DNA of 64,000 bases from Gammaproteobacteria bacterium (GCA_018262975.1 JADFDG010000014.1:1-64000), one strand, 5' to 3'. Shown: positions 38,561 through 48,608, numbered from the stretch's first letter. The notes: a model not told the origin generated them from the sequence alone. A program made the numbers and translations.

Positions 38561-39964
38561 TCACGCCCGCTTCAGCAGTCGTTCCACCACGCGTTCGAGG
38601 TCGTCGAGCGTGCGCGTGGTTTCGGCGATCGTGCAGTACGGCCGGTAGCGCGGCATCACCGAGTCCCCGCTGCCCCAGCGGCCGGCGTTTTCCGGGTTCA
38701 GCCAGATCACCTGCCGGGCGCGTTCGCCCAGCCGGCGAAGGATGTCCGCGCGCGGTTCGCTGTAATTGGAGCGGGCATCGCCGAGGAAGATCAGCGTCGT
38801 GCGGTGGTCGATGTCATCGCCGCACAGCGCAGCAAGTTCCTCCAGCGCCAGACCGTAATCGGTGGAGCCCATGCCGTACAGCGCCAGCGTCCGGCCGACC
38901 GCCTCGCTGAAGTCGTGGTCGCGGAACAGCCCGGTCACCTCGCCGAGACGGTAGGAAAACGCGAAGGCGCGCACCCGCGGCAACACGTCCGCCAGGCTGT
39001 ACAGGAACAGCAGCAGGAACTTCGCGTAGGCACGCACCGAGTTCGACACGTCGCACACCACCACCACGTTGGGGCGCTCGATGCGCTTGCTGCGCCACTG
39101 TGGCTCGAACAGGATGCCGTCGTGGCGGATGTTGCGTGCCAGCGTGCGCCGCACGTCCAGCAGGCCGCGTTGCTCCACCCGGCGGCGGCGCGAGTGGCGC
39201 GCTGCCAGTTTCCTGGCGAGCTTGCGCACGATCTGCTCGACGCCGCGGAATTCGTCGAGGGTGGCAAGGTTCGCTTCGCGGATGATTTCCTCGCGCAGTT
39301 CGCGGTTGGCCTGTGCCGCCGACAGCAGGTACTGGCGGGCGATCAGGTCGCGGATCTCGTCGCGCAGCAGTTGCCGGCGCCGCTTCAGCTCGTCGCCGAG
39401 TGCGCGCCCGGCCGGGTCATCGCCGTCCTCGCGGCGGATGATCTCCAGGTCCAGTTGCTCGCCGCCCATTTCCTGCAGCACGCGGCGGCCGTACAGGCCT
39501 TTCTGGGTGAACACGCGGATGTTGCCGATGTTCGCCCGCTGCGCCGCCTGGGTCATGGCCATGGCAAGCGCCGCCGGGTCGCCCTGCATCAGCATCTGCC
39601 CGAGCGCGCTGGTGGGCTGTGGCGAGCCGCCACTGCCGCCACCGCTGCCGGTCGGCGTGCCGGCGTCACCCTCCACCGGTGGTGGCGGCGCAGTGTCGGT
39701 CGTGCTGTCGTCGCCAGCCGGTGACGCGTTGGCCAAGGCCGCCATGCGGCTGGCGGTGAAAAAGCGCTCGAAGGTTTCGTCGAACAGTTGCCGGTCACCG
39801 GTGCTCTTGGCGAGCGCCATGCCCAGGGTGTCGCGCAGGCGTGCGCGCGAGCCATAACCGACGAGGTCAACCGCGCGCAGGGCGTCCAGGGTCTCGGCGG
39901 TGGAAATTCGCACCCCGGCACCACGTGCGGCGTGGATGAAGTCGATCAGGACGGCGTGCGCCAT
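38561..39964 (-). CDS. VWA-domain (CoxE-like) protein
   Basis: The 467-residue protein is the partner of the MoxR ATPase encoded just upstream. The N-terminal part has FIHAARGAGVRISTAETLDA. A Gly/Ser/Pro-rich linker follows, and the C-terminal CoxE-type von Willebrand A domain reads PNVVVVCDVSNSVRAYAKFL (degenerate MIDAS DxSxS) and TTLIFLGDARSNY. MoxR-VWA pairs act as chaperones that insert metals or mature enzyme complexes. The molybdopterin oxidoreductase at 45 kb is a possible client, but that is inference. Confidence 0.88.
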   Translation of the reverse strand: MAHAVLIDFIHAARGAGVRISTAETLDALRAVDLVGYGSRARLRDTLGMALAKSTGDRQLFDETFERFFTASRMAALANASPAGDDSTTDTAPPPPVEGDAGTPTGSGGGSGGSPQPTSALGQMLMQGDPAALAMAMTQAAQRANIGNIRVFTQKGLYGRRVLQEMGGEQLDLEIIRREDGDDPAGRALGDELKRRRQLLRDEIRDLIARQYLLSAAQANRELREEIIREANLATLDEFRGVEQIVRKLARKLAARHSRRRRVEQRGLLDVRRTLARNIRHDGILFEPQWRSKRIERPNVVVVCDVSNSVRAYAKFLLLFLYSLADVLPRVRAFAFSYRLGEVTGLFRDHDFSEAVGRTLALYGMGSTDYGLALEELAALCGDDIDHRTTLIFLGDARSNYSEPRADILRRLGERARQVIWLNPENAGRWGSGDSVMPRYRPYCTIAETTRTLDDLERVVERLLKRA

Positions 39965-39971
39965 GGCGGCC

Positions 39972-40889
39972 CTACTTGAGCAGCGCCTTCAACTCGTTGC
40001 GCACGTCGGCGATGTCCTCCTCGTGCTTGAGCAGCACGTTGAGGGTACGCGACACCAGTTCCGCGTCCAGCGAATCGGCGTGCAGCAGCAGCAGCGCGCG
40101 CGCCCAGTCGATGGTCTCGCTGATGGCGGGGTGCTTCTTCAGGTCCAGTTCGCGCAGCGCGTGCACGAAGTCGACCAACTGTCCGCGCAGCGCGGCCGGC
40201 ACGTCCGGTACCCGTGCCTCGACGATGCGTTGCTCCAGCTTCTTTTCCGGGAACGGGATGTGCAGGTGCAGGCAGCGGCGGCGCAGCGCGTCGGACAACT
40301 CGCGGGTATCGTTGGAGGTGAGGAACACCAGCGGCAGCGAGCGTGCCTGCACCGTGCCGATCTCCGGCACGCTGACCTGGAAGTCCGAGAGGATCTCCAG
40401 CAGGAACGATTCGAACTCGGCGTCAGCCTTGTCGATCTCGTCGATCAGCAGCACGCAGCCGTGCTCCTGGCGCAGGGCGTTGAGCAGGGGGCGCGGTTCG
40501 AGGAAGTCCTCCGAGTAGAAGATGTCACCGAACCGGTGCAGGCGCGCCACCGACTCCTCCAGGCCCTTCGCGCCGCGCAGCAGGTCGCCGAGCTGCTCCT
40601 TGAGCACCTGGACGTAGAGCAACTGCTTGCCGTACTTCCACTCGTAAAGCGCCTTGGCCTCGTCGAGGCCCTCGTAGCACTGCAGGCGGATCAGCGGCAG
40701 GTCGAGCACGGTGGCAGCGGCCTTGGCGAGTTCCGTCTTGCCGACGCCGGGCGGGCCCTCGACCAGCACCGGCTTGTTGAGCGCACGTGCCAGGAAGACC
40801 GCCAGCGCGGTGGCATCCGAGGCCAGGTAGCCGGCGGTGGCGAGGCGGGCGGCAAGTTCGTCGGCGGCAGGGACGTTCGGGCGGTTCAT
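39972..40889 (-). CDS. MoxR-type AAA+ ATPase
   Basis: The 305-residue ATPase has Walker A GPPGVGKT (45-52), Walker B CVLLIDEIDKAD, sensor-1 LPLVFLTSNDTRELSDALRR and an arginine-rich helix RRRCLHLHIPFP. These are hallmarks of the MoxR group. The start at 40889 is the first Met before the conserved region. The VWA protein gene follows by seven bases, forming the standard MoxR-CoxE pair. Confidence 0.93.
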   Translation of the reverse strand: MNRPNVPAADELAARLATAGYLASDATALAVFLARALNKPVLVEGPPGVGKTELAKAAATVLDLPLIRLQCYEGLDEAKALYEWKYGKQLLYVQVLKEQLGDLLRGAKGLEESVARLHRFGDIFYSEDFLEPRPLLNALRQEHGCVLLIDEIDKADAEFESFLLEILSDFQVSVPEIGTVQARSLPLVFLTSNDTRELSDALRRRCLHLHIPFPEKKLEQRIVEARVPDVPAALRGQLVDFVHALRELDLKKHPAISETIDWARALLLLHADSLDAELVSRTLNVLLKHEEDIADVRNELKALLK

Positions 40890-41040
40890 GGCGATTCCGG
40901 TCACGGCAGGCGTTGGTGCAGTGTACGGCCCGCCCCGGCACGCTTGCCAGCCGCGCGCGGCCGCCACAGACTGCCTGACTGCACCGGCAGGCCCGGCACC
41001 CACCTGCCGGCAAGCCGACACATCATCGAGGGAGCCTTTC

Positions 41041-41712
41041 ATGCAACGCCCCATTCGCGCCGTGTTCTGGGATTTCGGCGGCGTGATCACTTCGAGTCCG
41101 TTCGAGTCGTTCCGCCGTTTCGAGCAGGAACGCGGCCTGCCGCAGGACTTCCTGCGCGAAACCAACGCACAGAACCACGAGCAGAACGCCTGGGCGCGGC
41201 TGGAGCGCGCGGAGATTTCGCCAGTGGAATTCGACGCGCTGTTTCTCGCGGAAACCACCGCGCGCGGCCACGCGGTGCCAGGCCGCGAGGTGCTGCCGCT
41301 GCTGGCCGGTCGGGTGCGCCCGTACATGGTCGAGGTGCTCAAGCGCATCCGTGATGACTACCGCGTGGCCTGCCTGACCAACAATATCGCCACCGGCTTC
41401 GGCCCCGGCATGAGCCTGGATGCCGACACCGCGCGCGAGATCGCCGCGGTGATGAAGCTGTTCGATTTCGTGCTGGAGTCCAGCAAGGCGGGCGTGCGCA
41501 AGCCAGATCCGCGCTTCTACGAGATCGCCTGCGAGACGCTGGATGTCGAACCCGCCGAAGTCGTGTACCTCGATGATCTCGGCATCAACCTCAAGCCGGC
41601 GCGCGCCATGGGCATGCGCACCATCAAGGTTGCAGACCCGCGCGATGCCATTGCCGAGCTGGGTGACGCGCTGGGCATCGATTTCTTCTCCACGCCGGTA
41701 TCCGGGGGCTGA
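41041..41712 (+). CDS. HAD-superfamily hydrolase
   Basis: The 223-residue protein has the HAD nucleophile motif FWDFGGVI (Asp11, but Phe replaces the usual second Asp at position 12, as in epoxide-hydrolase-N-like and acyl-phosphatase-like HADs). VACLTNN is motif II, SSKAGVRKPDPRFYEIAC is motif III and VVYLDDLGINL is motif IV. It resembles the N-terminal domain of ACAD10/sEH-type phosphatases. GGAG precedes the ATG. It is one base from the SDR gene that follows. Confidence 0.88.
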   Translation: MQRPIRAVFWDFGGVITSSPFESFRRFEQERGLPQDFLRETNAQNHEQNAWARLERAEISPVEFDALFLAETTARGHAVPGREVLPLLAGRVRPYMVEVLKRIRDDYRVACLTNNIATGFGPGMSLDADTAREIAAVMKLFDFVLESSKAGVRKPDPRFYEIACETLDVEPAEVVYLDDLGINLKPARAMGMRTIKVADPRDAIAELGDALGIDFFSTPVSGG

Positions 41713-41713
41713 C

Positions 41714-42511
41714 ATGGAACTGGGCCTCGCCGGACGGGTGGCGCTGGTCACCGGCGCGAATCGCGGCACCGGCCTGGTGACCGCGCGCATGCTGGCGGCC
41801 GAGGGGGCGCGCGTCATCGTCCACGGCTTTGACGACGCCGCGGCGCGCGATGCGGCTGACGGCATCGGCGCGCTGCACGTGGCCGGCGATATCCTCGACG
41901 CCGATGCGGCCGCGCGGGTCATGCAGTCTGCGCTGGCCATGCACGGGCGCATCGATGTGCTGGTCAACAACTACGGCACGGTGTCGCCCGGCAAGTGGGG
42001 TGCAACCAACGACGACGACTGGCTGGACATCTACCGCCGCAACGTGCTGTCGGCGATCCACATGGCGCAGGCGCTGCTACCGTCGCTGCGCGCGCGTGCG
42101 CCCGACCCCCGCGGGCGCATCATCAACCTGGGTACCGTCGGCACGCTGCGTCCCGGCAGTGCCATGCCGCATTACTACGCCTCGAAGGCGGCACTGGCCA
42201 ATGCCACGGTGAGCCTGGCGCGCGAACTGGCGGGCACCGGCATCACCGTGAATACCGTGGCGCCGGGGTTCATCCGCACCGCCGAAGTGGAGGCGTTCTA
42301 CACGGAGAAGGCGCGGCGCAAGGGCTTGCCCACCGACTGGGCGAGCGTGGAGCGCATGATCGTCGAGCATGAGTTTCCCAACCCGTGCGGGCGCATCGCC
42401 ACGCCCGAAGAGGTTGCCGCGCTGGTCTGCTTCCTGGCCGGTGATGCCGGCGCCTTCATCAACGGCCAGCACCTGCGGGTGGACGGCGGGGCGCTGGAAA
42501 CGCTGATCTGA
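41714..42511 (+). CDS. Short-chain dehydrogenase/reductase
   Basis: The 265-residue SDR has cofactor motif TGANRGTG, VLVNNYG (variant of NNAG), a catalytic Tyr-x-x-x-Lys in HYYASKAALA, and C-terminal FLAGDAGAFINGQHLRVDGG typical of FabG-like classical SDRs. Its ATG lies two bases after the HAD stop. It converges with the histidine kinase gene, the two stops being adjacent. Confidence 0.9.
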   Translation: MELGLAGRVALVTGANRGTGLVTARMLAAEGARVIVHGFDDAAARDAADGIGALHVAGDILDADAAARVMQSALAMHGRIDVLVNNYGTVSPGKWGATNDDDWLDIYRRNVLSAIHMAQALLPSLRARAPDPRGRIINLGTVGTLRPGSAMPHYYASKAALANATVSLARELAGTGITVNTVAPGFIRTAEVEAFYTEKARRKGLPTDWASVERMIVEHEFPNPCGRIATPEEVAALVCFLAGDAGAFINGQHLRVDGGALETLI

Positions 42512-44902
42512 TCATCCGGCGTCCACCGGCTGGATGCGCGCCAGCGTTTGCTCCAGCAGGCGCAGGCTCAGTGGCTTGGCCAGGTGGTCGTCCATGCCGG
42601 CATTCCGGCAGGCATCGATCTTTTCCGCGAAGGCATGCGCCGTCAGCGCGATCACCACGGCGTGCGGGTGGCCCTCCAGGCGTTCGCGACGACGGATCTC
42701 GCGGGTCGCGGCATAGCCATCCATGCCGGGCATTTCGCAATCCATGAACACCGCATCGTAGCGTGGCGTGGCGTTGAATACGCGTGCCACGGCATCCTGC
42801 CCGCTGTCAGTGGTGTCCACCTCATGGCCGAGCTTGCGCAGCAGGCCGGATGCCACCTGCAGGTTGATCAGGTTGTCGTCGACCACCAGCAGGCGCAGCG
42901 GGCGGGCCGGCACGCGCGCGTTGGGGGTGATGGCGCGCCAGGTGCCGCTGCCGGCGGTCTGCACCGGCAGGGTGAAATAGAACGTGGTGCCCAGCCCAAG
43001 GCTGCTCTCGAACGAGATGCTGCCGCCCATCAGTCCTACCAGTCGCCGCGAGATGGCCAGTCCCAGGCCGGTGCCGCCGAAGCGGCGCGTCATGGAGCGG
43101 TCGCCCTGGTTGAACGCCTCGAACAGCGCCGGCTGCTGGCTGGCGTCGATGCCGATGCCGGTGTCGCTGACCGCGAAGGTGAGCTTGCCGTCCTCCTCGC
43201 GGTGCACCGACAGGCGGATTTCGCCGGCATCGGTGAACTTGATGGCGTTGGACAGCAGGTTGCCGATCACCTGCTGCAGGCGCACCGGGTCGCCGACGAT
43301 CTCCGGTGGCACGTCCGGGTCGATGGCGGTGACGAAGCGCAATTTCTTGCGTTCGGCCTCGGCGCGAAAAATCTGTACCGCGGCATTGAGGACCTCGTGC
43401 ACGCGGAAGGGCACGTGTTCCAGTGCCATCTTGCCGGCCTCGATCTTCGAATAGTCGAGCACGTCGTTGATGATGGTGAGCAGGGTCCGGCCGGAGCCCT
43501 GGATGATCTGTGCGTACTCCTTCTGGCGCGGCGACAGTTCGGTGTCCAGCAACAACTCGGTGATGCCGAGCACGCCGTTCATGGGGGTGCGGATCTCGTG
43601 GCTCACGGTGGCCAGGAATTCCGAGCGGGCCTGCAGCGCCCGGTCGAGCTCGCGGGTGCGCTCCTCGACGCGCTGTTCGAGGTCGGCGGTGGCTTGTGCC
43701 TGAATGCGCAGGTTCTCGTCGCGGATCACCGCGAAGCGGTGCGCCAGCGCCAGCGACAGCAGGATGGTCTCCAGCGCCGAGCCGACCAGGATGCCGTACT
43801 CGGTGAGCAGCATCGCCGGCAACAGGCCCAGCCGTGACAGCAGGAAGGCTGCTGTCGAAGCCAGCAGCACCAGCCACGCGAGCGTGAAATAGCGTGCCGA
43901 AGGGTTGCCGCGCAGGACCTGCATCACGCCCACGCCGATCAGCCAGAACGTGCAGCCGACCGCGATCACGTAGATCACCCGCACCGCCGTGCCGAACGGT
44001 GCGAACAGCGCCAGCGGCAGCAGCAGCGGGAACAGCACCAGCAGGCCGTTCATGATGCGCTGCGCCGGTTCGTGTGGCCGGAGTGCCAGGATGCCGCGCG
44101 CGAACAGGATGACGAAGAATGCCGTGAGTACCGTCAGCGTGGGGACCGCGCGGTTGCCCCACCAGGGGTGCTCCGGCCACAGGTAAAGCGCGTTGAAGCC
44201 GAACACGGTGCCCATGGTCAGCCCGAAGGACGCCACGTAGAGCACGTACAGCAGGTGGTTCCGGTCGCGCATCGCCAGCCAGATCATCAGGTTGAAGGCG
44301 GCGATGCCGCCGATGATGCCGAAGAACACGCCGTAGGCGAGGTTCTCTTCGCTGCTCTCGTCGGCGAAATATTCACGTGTCTGCAGGCCCAGAGGCAGGA
44401 TCATCGGCCCTTCGTTGGTGACCCGCAGCAGGATCTCCGCGGTGTCGCCGGGTGCGAGTTCGAGGGGAAACGCAAGGTTCCGGTCGCGCAGCGGCCGCAG
44501 TCGCATCGGCAACTGGTCGCCGTTGCGCAATGTCACCGAGCGCCCGTCGCCGGTGGTCATGTGCAGCCAGACGTCGTCAAGGTAGGCGGCGTCGGCCTCC
44601 AGCACCCACTGCGTCGCGGAGGTGTCGTTGCGTACCGCGAGGCGGAACCAGAAGGCACGGGTCATGCCGAGGTTGGGGGTCTCGTCGGCGCTGTCGATGG
44701 CGTCGCCAGCGGCGAAGCGCGCCCGGGCGCAGGCGGCGTCGCAGGCGTGCTGGTCGTCGGCGAAATAGCTGAGCGCCAGCCCTGCACGGTGATCGACGCG
44801 GCTGTCGTCGAGCACCAGCAGGGGCGCCGCCTGGACGCTGCCGGCCAGCAATGCCAGCAAGGCGATCAGCAGCAGGCGCAGGGGGCGGAGGGTGCTGGCC
44901 AC
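42512..44902 (-). CDS. Hybrid sensor histidine kinase with 7TMR-DISM input
   Basis: The 796-residue protein has a signal peptide, a periplasmic 7TMR-DISMED2 domain (MTRAFWFRLAVRNDT, VLEADAAYLDDVWLHM) and seven transmembrane helices (about 190-390). A coiled-coil linker leads to HisKA with His435 in FLATVSHEIRTPMNGVLG. HATPase has GNLLSNAIKFTD and FGGTGLGLAISRRLVGLMGG. A receiver domain carries Asp721 in YDAVFMDCEMPGMDGY. DISM inputs are thought to bind carbohydrates or other small ligands. No response regulator gene is adjacent. Confidence 0.95.
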   Translation of the reverse strand: MASTLRPLRLLLIALLALLAGSVQAAPLLVLDDSRVDHRAGLALSYFADDQHACDAACARARFAAGDAIDSADETPNLGMTRAFWFRLAVRNDTSATQWVLEADAAYLDDVWLHMTTGDGRSVTLRNGDQLPMRLRPLRDRNLAFPLELAPGDTAEILLRVTNEGPMILPLGLQTREYFADESSEENLAYGVFFGIIGGIAAFNLMIWLAMRDRNHLLYVLYVASFGLTMGTVFGFNALYLWPEHPWWGNRAVPTLTVLTAFFVILFARGILALRPHEPAQRIMNGLLVLFPLLLPLALFAPFGTAVRVIYVIAVGCTFWLIGVGVMQVLRGNPSARYFTLAWLVLLASTAAFLLSRLGLLPAMLLTEYGILVGSALETILLSLALAHRFAVIRDENLRIQAQATADLEQRVEERTRELDRALQARSEFLATVSHEIRTPMNGVLGITELLLDTELSPRQKEYAQIIQGSGRTLLTIINDVLDYSKIEAGKMALEHVPFRVHEVLNAAVQIFRAEAERKKLRFVTAIDPDVPPEIVGDPVRLQQVIGNLLSNAIKFTDAGEIRLSVHREEDGKLTFAVSDTGIGIDASQQPALFEAFNQGDRSMTRRFGGTGLGLAISRRLVGLMGGSISFESSLGLGTTFYFTLPVQTAGSGTWRAITPNARVPARPLRLLVVDDNLINLQVASGLLRKLGHEVDTTDSGQDAVARVFNATPRYDAVFMDCEMPGMDGYAATREIRRRERLEGHPHAVVIALTAHAFAEKIDACRNAGMDDHLAKPLSLRLLEQTLARIQPVDAG

Positions 44903-45045
44903 TTCCCGGGATTCCTTGGGTGGGTCGAAGGGCCATTATGCGGTGCGCTGGCCGTTCTGGTCATCGGCGGGGCGGATCCGGCCCTTGTCTGGCCTGCCGG
45001 CCGGGCGGAAACTCGCCACCGGGTCCGGTATGCCAGGGAGTAGCC

Positions 45046-47418
45046 ATGAACGACGAACAGGTCCAGGTGCACTATCGCGCCTGCAATATCTGCGAGGCAT
45101 GCTGCGGGGTGGAGGTACAGCACCGCGGCGAGGAGATCCTGGCCATCCGCGGTGATCGCCTCGATCCGCTGGGCCGTGGTCATGTCTGCCCGAAGGCGGT
45201 GGCGCTCAAGGACCTGCAGGAGGACCCGGACCGCCTGCGCCACCCGGTGCGCCGCACCGCCGACGGCTGGGAGCGCATCAGCTGGGAGGAAGCCTTCCAC
45301 GAGGTGGTGGCCAACCTCGAGCGCATCCGCGAACAGCATGGCCGCAACGCCATCGGCTTCTACGCCGGCAATCCCACGGCCCACAACCATGGCGCGCTGC
45401 TGTTGCTCCCGTTCTTCGTCAAGGTGCTGCACACGAAGGGCCGTTTCAGCGCGACCAGCGTCGACCAGTTGCCGCACATGCTGGCGGCCATGGAGATGTT
45501 CGGCAACCAGGCGATGTTCCCCATTCCGGACATCGACCGCACCGATTTCTTCCTGTGCATCGGTGCCAACCCGGTCGCCTCCAATGGTTCGATCATGACG
45601 GCGCCGGACATCGTCAACCGCTTCAAGGCCCTGCAGAAACGCAAGGGGCGGCTGGTAGTGATCGATCCGCGTCGCACCGAGACCGCGGAGATGGCCGATG
45701 CGCACCACTTCGTGCGCCCGGGCACCGACGCCATGCTGGTGGCCGCGCTGATCAACGTGCTGTTCGCCGAGCGCAAGGTGAAGCCCGGCCGCGTGGCGGA
45801 GTTCACCAACGGCATCGAGACGCTGCAGAAGCAGGTGCGCCCGTTCACCCCGGAGGCTGTGGCGCCGCACGTGGGCATGGCGGCCGACGCGATCCGCGCG
45901 CTGGCACTGGATTTCGCGGCGGCGAAGAGCGCCGTGGCCTATTGCCGCGTCGGCACCTGCACCAGCGCGTGGAGCGCGCTCAGCGCATGGCTGGTGTACG
46001 CGCTCAACGTGGTCAGCGGCAACATGGATCGTCCTGGCGGCGTGATGTTCCCCAAACCGGCGATCGACGTGGTGGCGCTGGCGGCGCTGGCCGGTGAAAC
46101 GGGCCACTTCAACGCCTGGCAGTCACGCGTCAGCGGGCTGCCGGAATTCGGCGGCGAATTCCCGGCGGTGTGCATGGCCGAGGAAATCCTCACGCCGGGC
46201 GATGGCCAGATCCGCGCCATGATCACCCATGCCGGCAACCCGGTGTTGTCGACGCCCAATGGCCGCCAGCTCGACGAGGCGCTGGCGTCGCTGGATTTCA
46301 TGGTGGCCATCGACATCTACATCAACGAGACCACGCGCCACGCGCACATCATCCTGCCGCCCACCGGCGTGTTCGAGCACACACAGTTCGACCCGGTGTT
46401 CCATGCGGTGGCGGTGCGCAACACCGTGCGCTTCGCGCCGGCGATGCTGCCGAAGCCGGAGGGGGCGCTGCACGACTGGGAGATCCTGCTCGAGCTCACC
46501 ACCCGCCTGGCCAGCCGCGACCTGCCTTCCACGCTGGCGGCGAAGGCCATGCGTAGCGTGGTGCGCGCGCTCGGCGACGAGGGGTTGGTGGACCTGGCCA
46601 TCCGCCTCGGCCCCTACGGCAACCGCGCCGGCATCGTCGATCGCCTCGACGACCTGTTGCTGAACAACGGTTTCTCCGGCCCTCTGTACACGAGGTTGCG
46701 GCGGCAGCTCATCGAGCGCCTGCTGGCGATGCCGAAGGTGCGCGAGTTGCTGGCCACTTCGCCGTATGGCACCGAGAAGAAGCCCGAAGGCGGCCTGACG
46801 CTGGCGAAGATCAAGGCACACCCGCACGGCGTCGACATCGGTCCGCTGGAGCCGTCGCTGCCGGAGCGCCTGAGCACCCCGGACAAGACCATCGAGCTCG
46901 CGCCGGACCTTTACGCGGCGGACATGGCGAAGCTCGCCGCCACGCTGGCGCAGCCGCCCGCCGATGGCCTGCTGATGATCGGCCGTCGCCACGTGCGTTC
47001 GAACAACAGCTGGTTGCACAACAGCTATCGGCTGGTGAAGGGCAAGAACCGTTGCACCGCGATGATCAATCCGCACGACGCCAAGGCACTGGGCATCGAT
47101 GACGGCGCCGAGGTGGAAGTGTCCACACGCGTCGGCGCCATCCGCCTGCCGGCGGAAGTGACGGACGCCATCATGCCCGGCGTGGTGTCGGTGCCGCACG
47201 GCTTCGGCCACGATCGCGACGGCGTCGAGCTGAGCGTGGCCCGCGAGGTGGCGCCCGGCGCCAGCATGAACGACATCACCGACGAGCGCCTGCACGACCC
47301 CCTCACCGGCATGGCCATCATCAATGGCGTGCCGGTGCAGGTGCGGGCGCTCGCGCCGCGGGCGGAGCGTGCGGCGACGAAGAAGGGTCGCCCGCGCCGA
47401 GTCGCCGCGCCCCGCTGA
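45046..47418 (+). CDS. Molybdopterin-dependent oxidoreductase
   Basis: The 790-residue enzyme belongs to the DMSO reductase superfamily. The N-terminal 4Fe-4S site uses Cys13, Cys16, Cys20 and the Cys in GRGHVCPKA. Cofactor-binding regions include IGFYAGNPTAHNHGALLLLP, LVVIDPRRTETAEMADAHHF and the C-terminal MopB domain (LHNSYRLVKG, GIDDGAEVEVSTRVG). No Tat signal is present, so it should be cytoplasmic. Electron-transfer subunits are not adjacent; the group resembles single-subunit acetylene-hydratase/formate-dehydrogenase-like proteins of unknown substrate. CAGGGAG precedes the ATG. Confidence 0.92.
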   Translation: MNDEQVQVHYRACNICEACCGVEVQHRGEEILAIRGDRLDPLGRGHVCPKAVALKDLQEDPDRLRHPVRRTADGWERISWEEAFHEVVANLERIREQHGRNAIGFYAGNPTAHNHGALLLLPFFVKVLHTKGRFSATSVDQLPHMLAAMEMFGNQAMFPIPDIDRTDFFLCIGANPVASNGSIMTAPDIVNRFKALQKRKGRLVVIDPRRTETAEMADAHHFVRPGTDAMLVAALINVLFAERKVKPGRVAEFTNGIETLQKQVRPFTPEAVAPHVGMAADAIRALALDFAAAKSAVAYCRVGTCTSAWSALSAWLVYALNVVSGNMDRPGGVMFPKPAIDVVALAALAGETGHFNAWQSRVSGLPEFGGEFPAVCMAEEILTPGDGQIRAMITHAGNPVLSTPNGRQLDEALASLDFMVAIDIYINETTRHAHIILPPTGVFEHTQFDPVFHAVAVRNTVRFAPAMLPKPEGALHDWEILLELTTRLASRDLPSTLAAKAMRSVVRALGDEGLVDLAIRLGPYGNRAGIVDRLDDLLLNNGFSGPLYTRLRRQLIERLLAMPKVRELLATSPYGTEKKPEGGLTLAKIKAHPHGVDIGPLEPSLPERLSTPDKTIELAPDLYAADMAKLAATLAQPPADGLLMIGRRHVRSNNSWLHNSYRLVKGKNRCTAMINPHDAKALGIDDGAEVEVSTRVGAIRLPAEVTDAIMPGVVSVPHGFGHDRDGVELSVAREVAPGASMNDITDERLHDPLTGMAIINGVPVQVRALAPRAERAATKKGRPRRVAAPR

Positions 47419-48608
47419 TGGCGCGCATCCTCCTCGGGTGGGACCTGGGGGCCGGGCTCGGGCATGTCGCCAACCTGGTCGCCGTGGGCCAGGCGCTTGC
47501 CGCGCGCGGCCACGAGCCGGTACTCGCGCTGCGCGACCCGGTCGCCGCGTGGGACATGACCCGGGATTGCGGTCTGCGCGTCGTGCAGGCGCCGGCATCG
47601 CGCGTGCGGCAACCAATGCCGCCCGGCCAGCGCTTCCGCGCCCGGTCGCTGGTCGACATCCTGGGGGTCCATGGGGTCGCCAACCCCGATTGGCTCGAGC
47701 CGCAGGTGCGCGCCTGGCGCGACCTCATCGAGCTGGTGAGGCCGGCACTGGTGCTCAGCGAGTTTGCGCCGGCACTGTGCCTGGCGGCGCACGCACGCGT
47801 ACCGGTGCTGAGCATTGGCATCGGCTTCACCGTGCCGTGCCTGGCGGCCGACGGATCCTTTCCGGTGCTCGACCCGTCGGCCGTGCAGTTGCTGCCGCCG
47901 GCGGCGCTCACGGAATCCATAGCCACCGTGCTGCAGCGACTCGGGGTCGCCGTTCCTGCCAACCCGCTTGCCGCGCTGGCAGGCGATGCGCAACTGCATC
48001 TTGGCAGCGAACTGGTTGATCCGTACCGATCGGTGCGGCCGCCCGGAAGCCCCGGCCCGTTGTGGGCGTCGCCGGCGGCTGCAGTCCCGTTGCCGTCCTC
48101 GCCGGCCTGTCTCGTTTACCTGCCTGCAACACACCCCGGCATCCGTGACCTGGTGGAGGGCTTGCAGGGCCTGCGCATCCCGGGCGTGGCCTACGTGCAT
48201 GGCGGCAGCGCCACCCTGCGCGCCGCGCTGGGTCGTACAGGGCTGGAAGTTTCCGGGCGGCCAATCGACATGGACGCGGTGCTGCCGCGGGTGTCCGTCG
48301 TGTTCCACCATGGTGGCGTCGGTACCGTCGAGCGTTGCCTCGCCTGGGGGCGACCACAACTGGTTGCGCCGTTCGTTCTCGAGCAGGAACTGATTACCCG
48401 CGACTTGCTGCGACTCGGTGTCGCGAGGGAGCTGCCCGACCCGGCGGCGGCGCGCCGGGCCGGTGTCATGGTCAACGAGGTGGCTGTATCGCCGGAATTG
48501 CAGGCCAGTGCCGCGCGGATCGCCGCCAGTTTGCGTGGCCCGCAAGTACGGTCCGGGATGGACGCCTTGCTGGCCGCCTGCGAGGCATACTTGCCGCCCG
48601 GCGGATGA
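47418..48608 (+). CDS. UGT/MGT-type glycosyltransferase-like protein
   Basis: The 396-residue protein has a GT-B layout. Its N-terminus reads ILLGWDLGAGLGHVANLVAV. The C-terminal donor-binding region VVFHHGGVGTVERCLAWGRP and QLVAPFVLEQELITRDLL matches the HxGGxGT and D/E-Q features of macrolide-type glycosyltransferases. The start shares a base with the preceding stop (TGATG), so it is translationally coupled to the oxidoreductase gene, an unusual pairing. The acceptor is unknown. Confidence 0.8.
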   Translation: MARILLGWDLGAGLGHVANLVAVGQALAARGHEPVLALRDPVAAWDMTRDCGLRVVQAPASRVRQPMPPGQRFRARSLVDILGVHGVANPDWLEPQVRAWRDLIELVRPALVLSEFAPALCLAAHARVPVLSIGIGFTVPCLAADGSFPVLDPSAVQLLPPAALTESIATVLQRLGVAVPANPLAALAGDAQLHLGSELVDPYRSVRPPGSPGPLWASPAAAVPLPSSPACLVYLPATHPGIRDLVEGLQGLRIPGVAYVHGGSATLRAALGRTGLEVSGRPIDMDAVLPRVSVVFHHGGVGTVERCLAWGRPQLVAPFVLEQELITRDLLRLGVARELPDPAAARRAGVMVNEVAVSPELQASAARIAASLRGPQVRSGMDALLAACEAYLPPGG

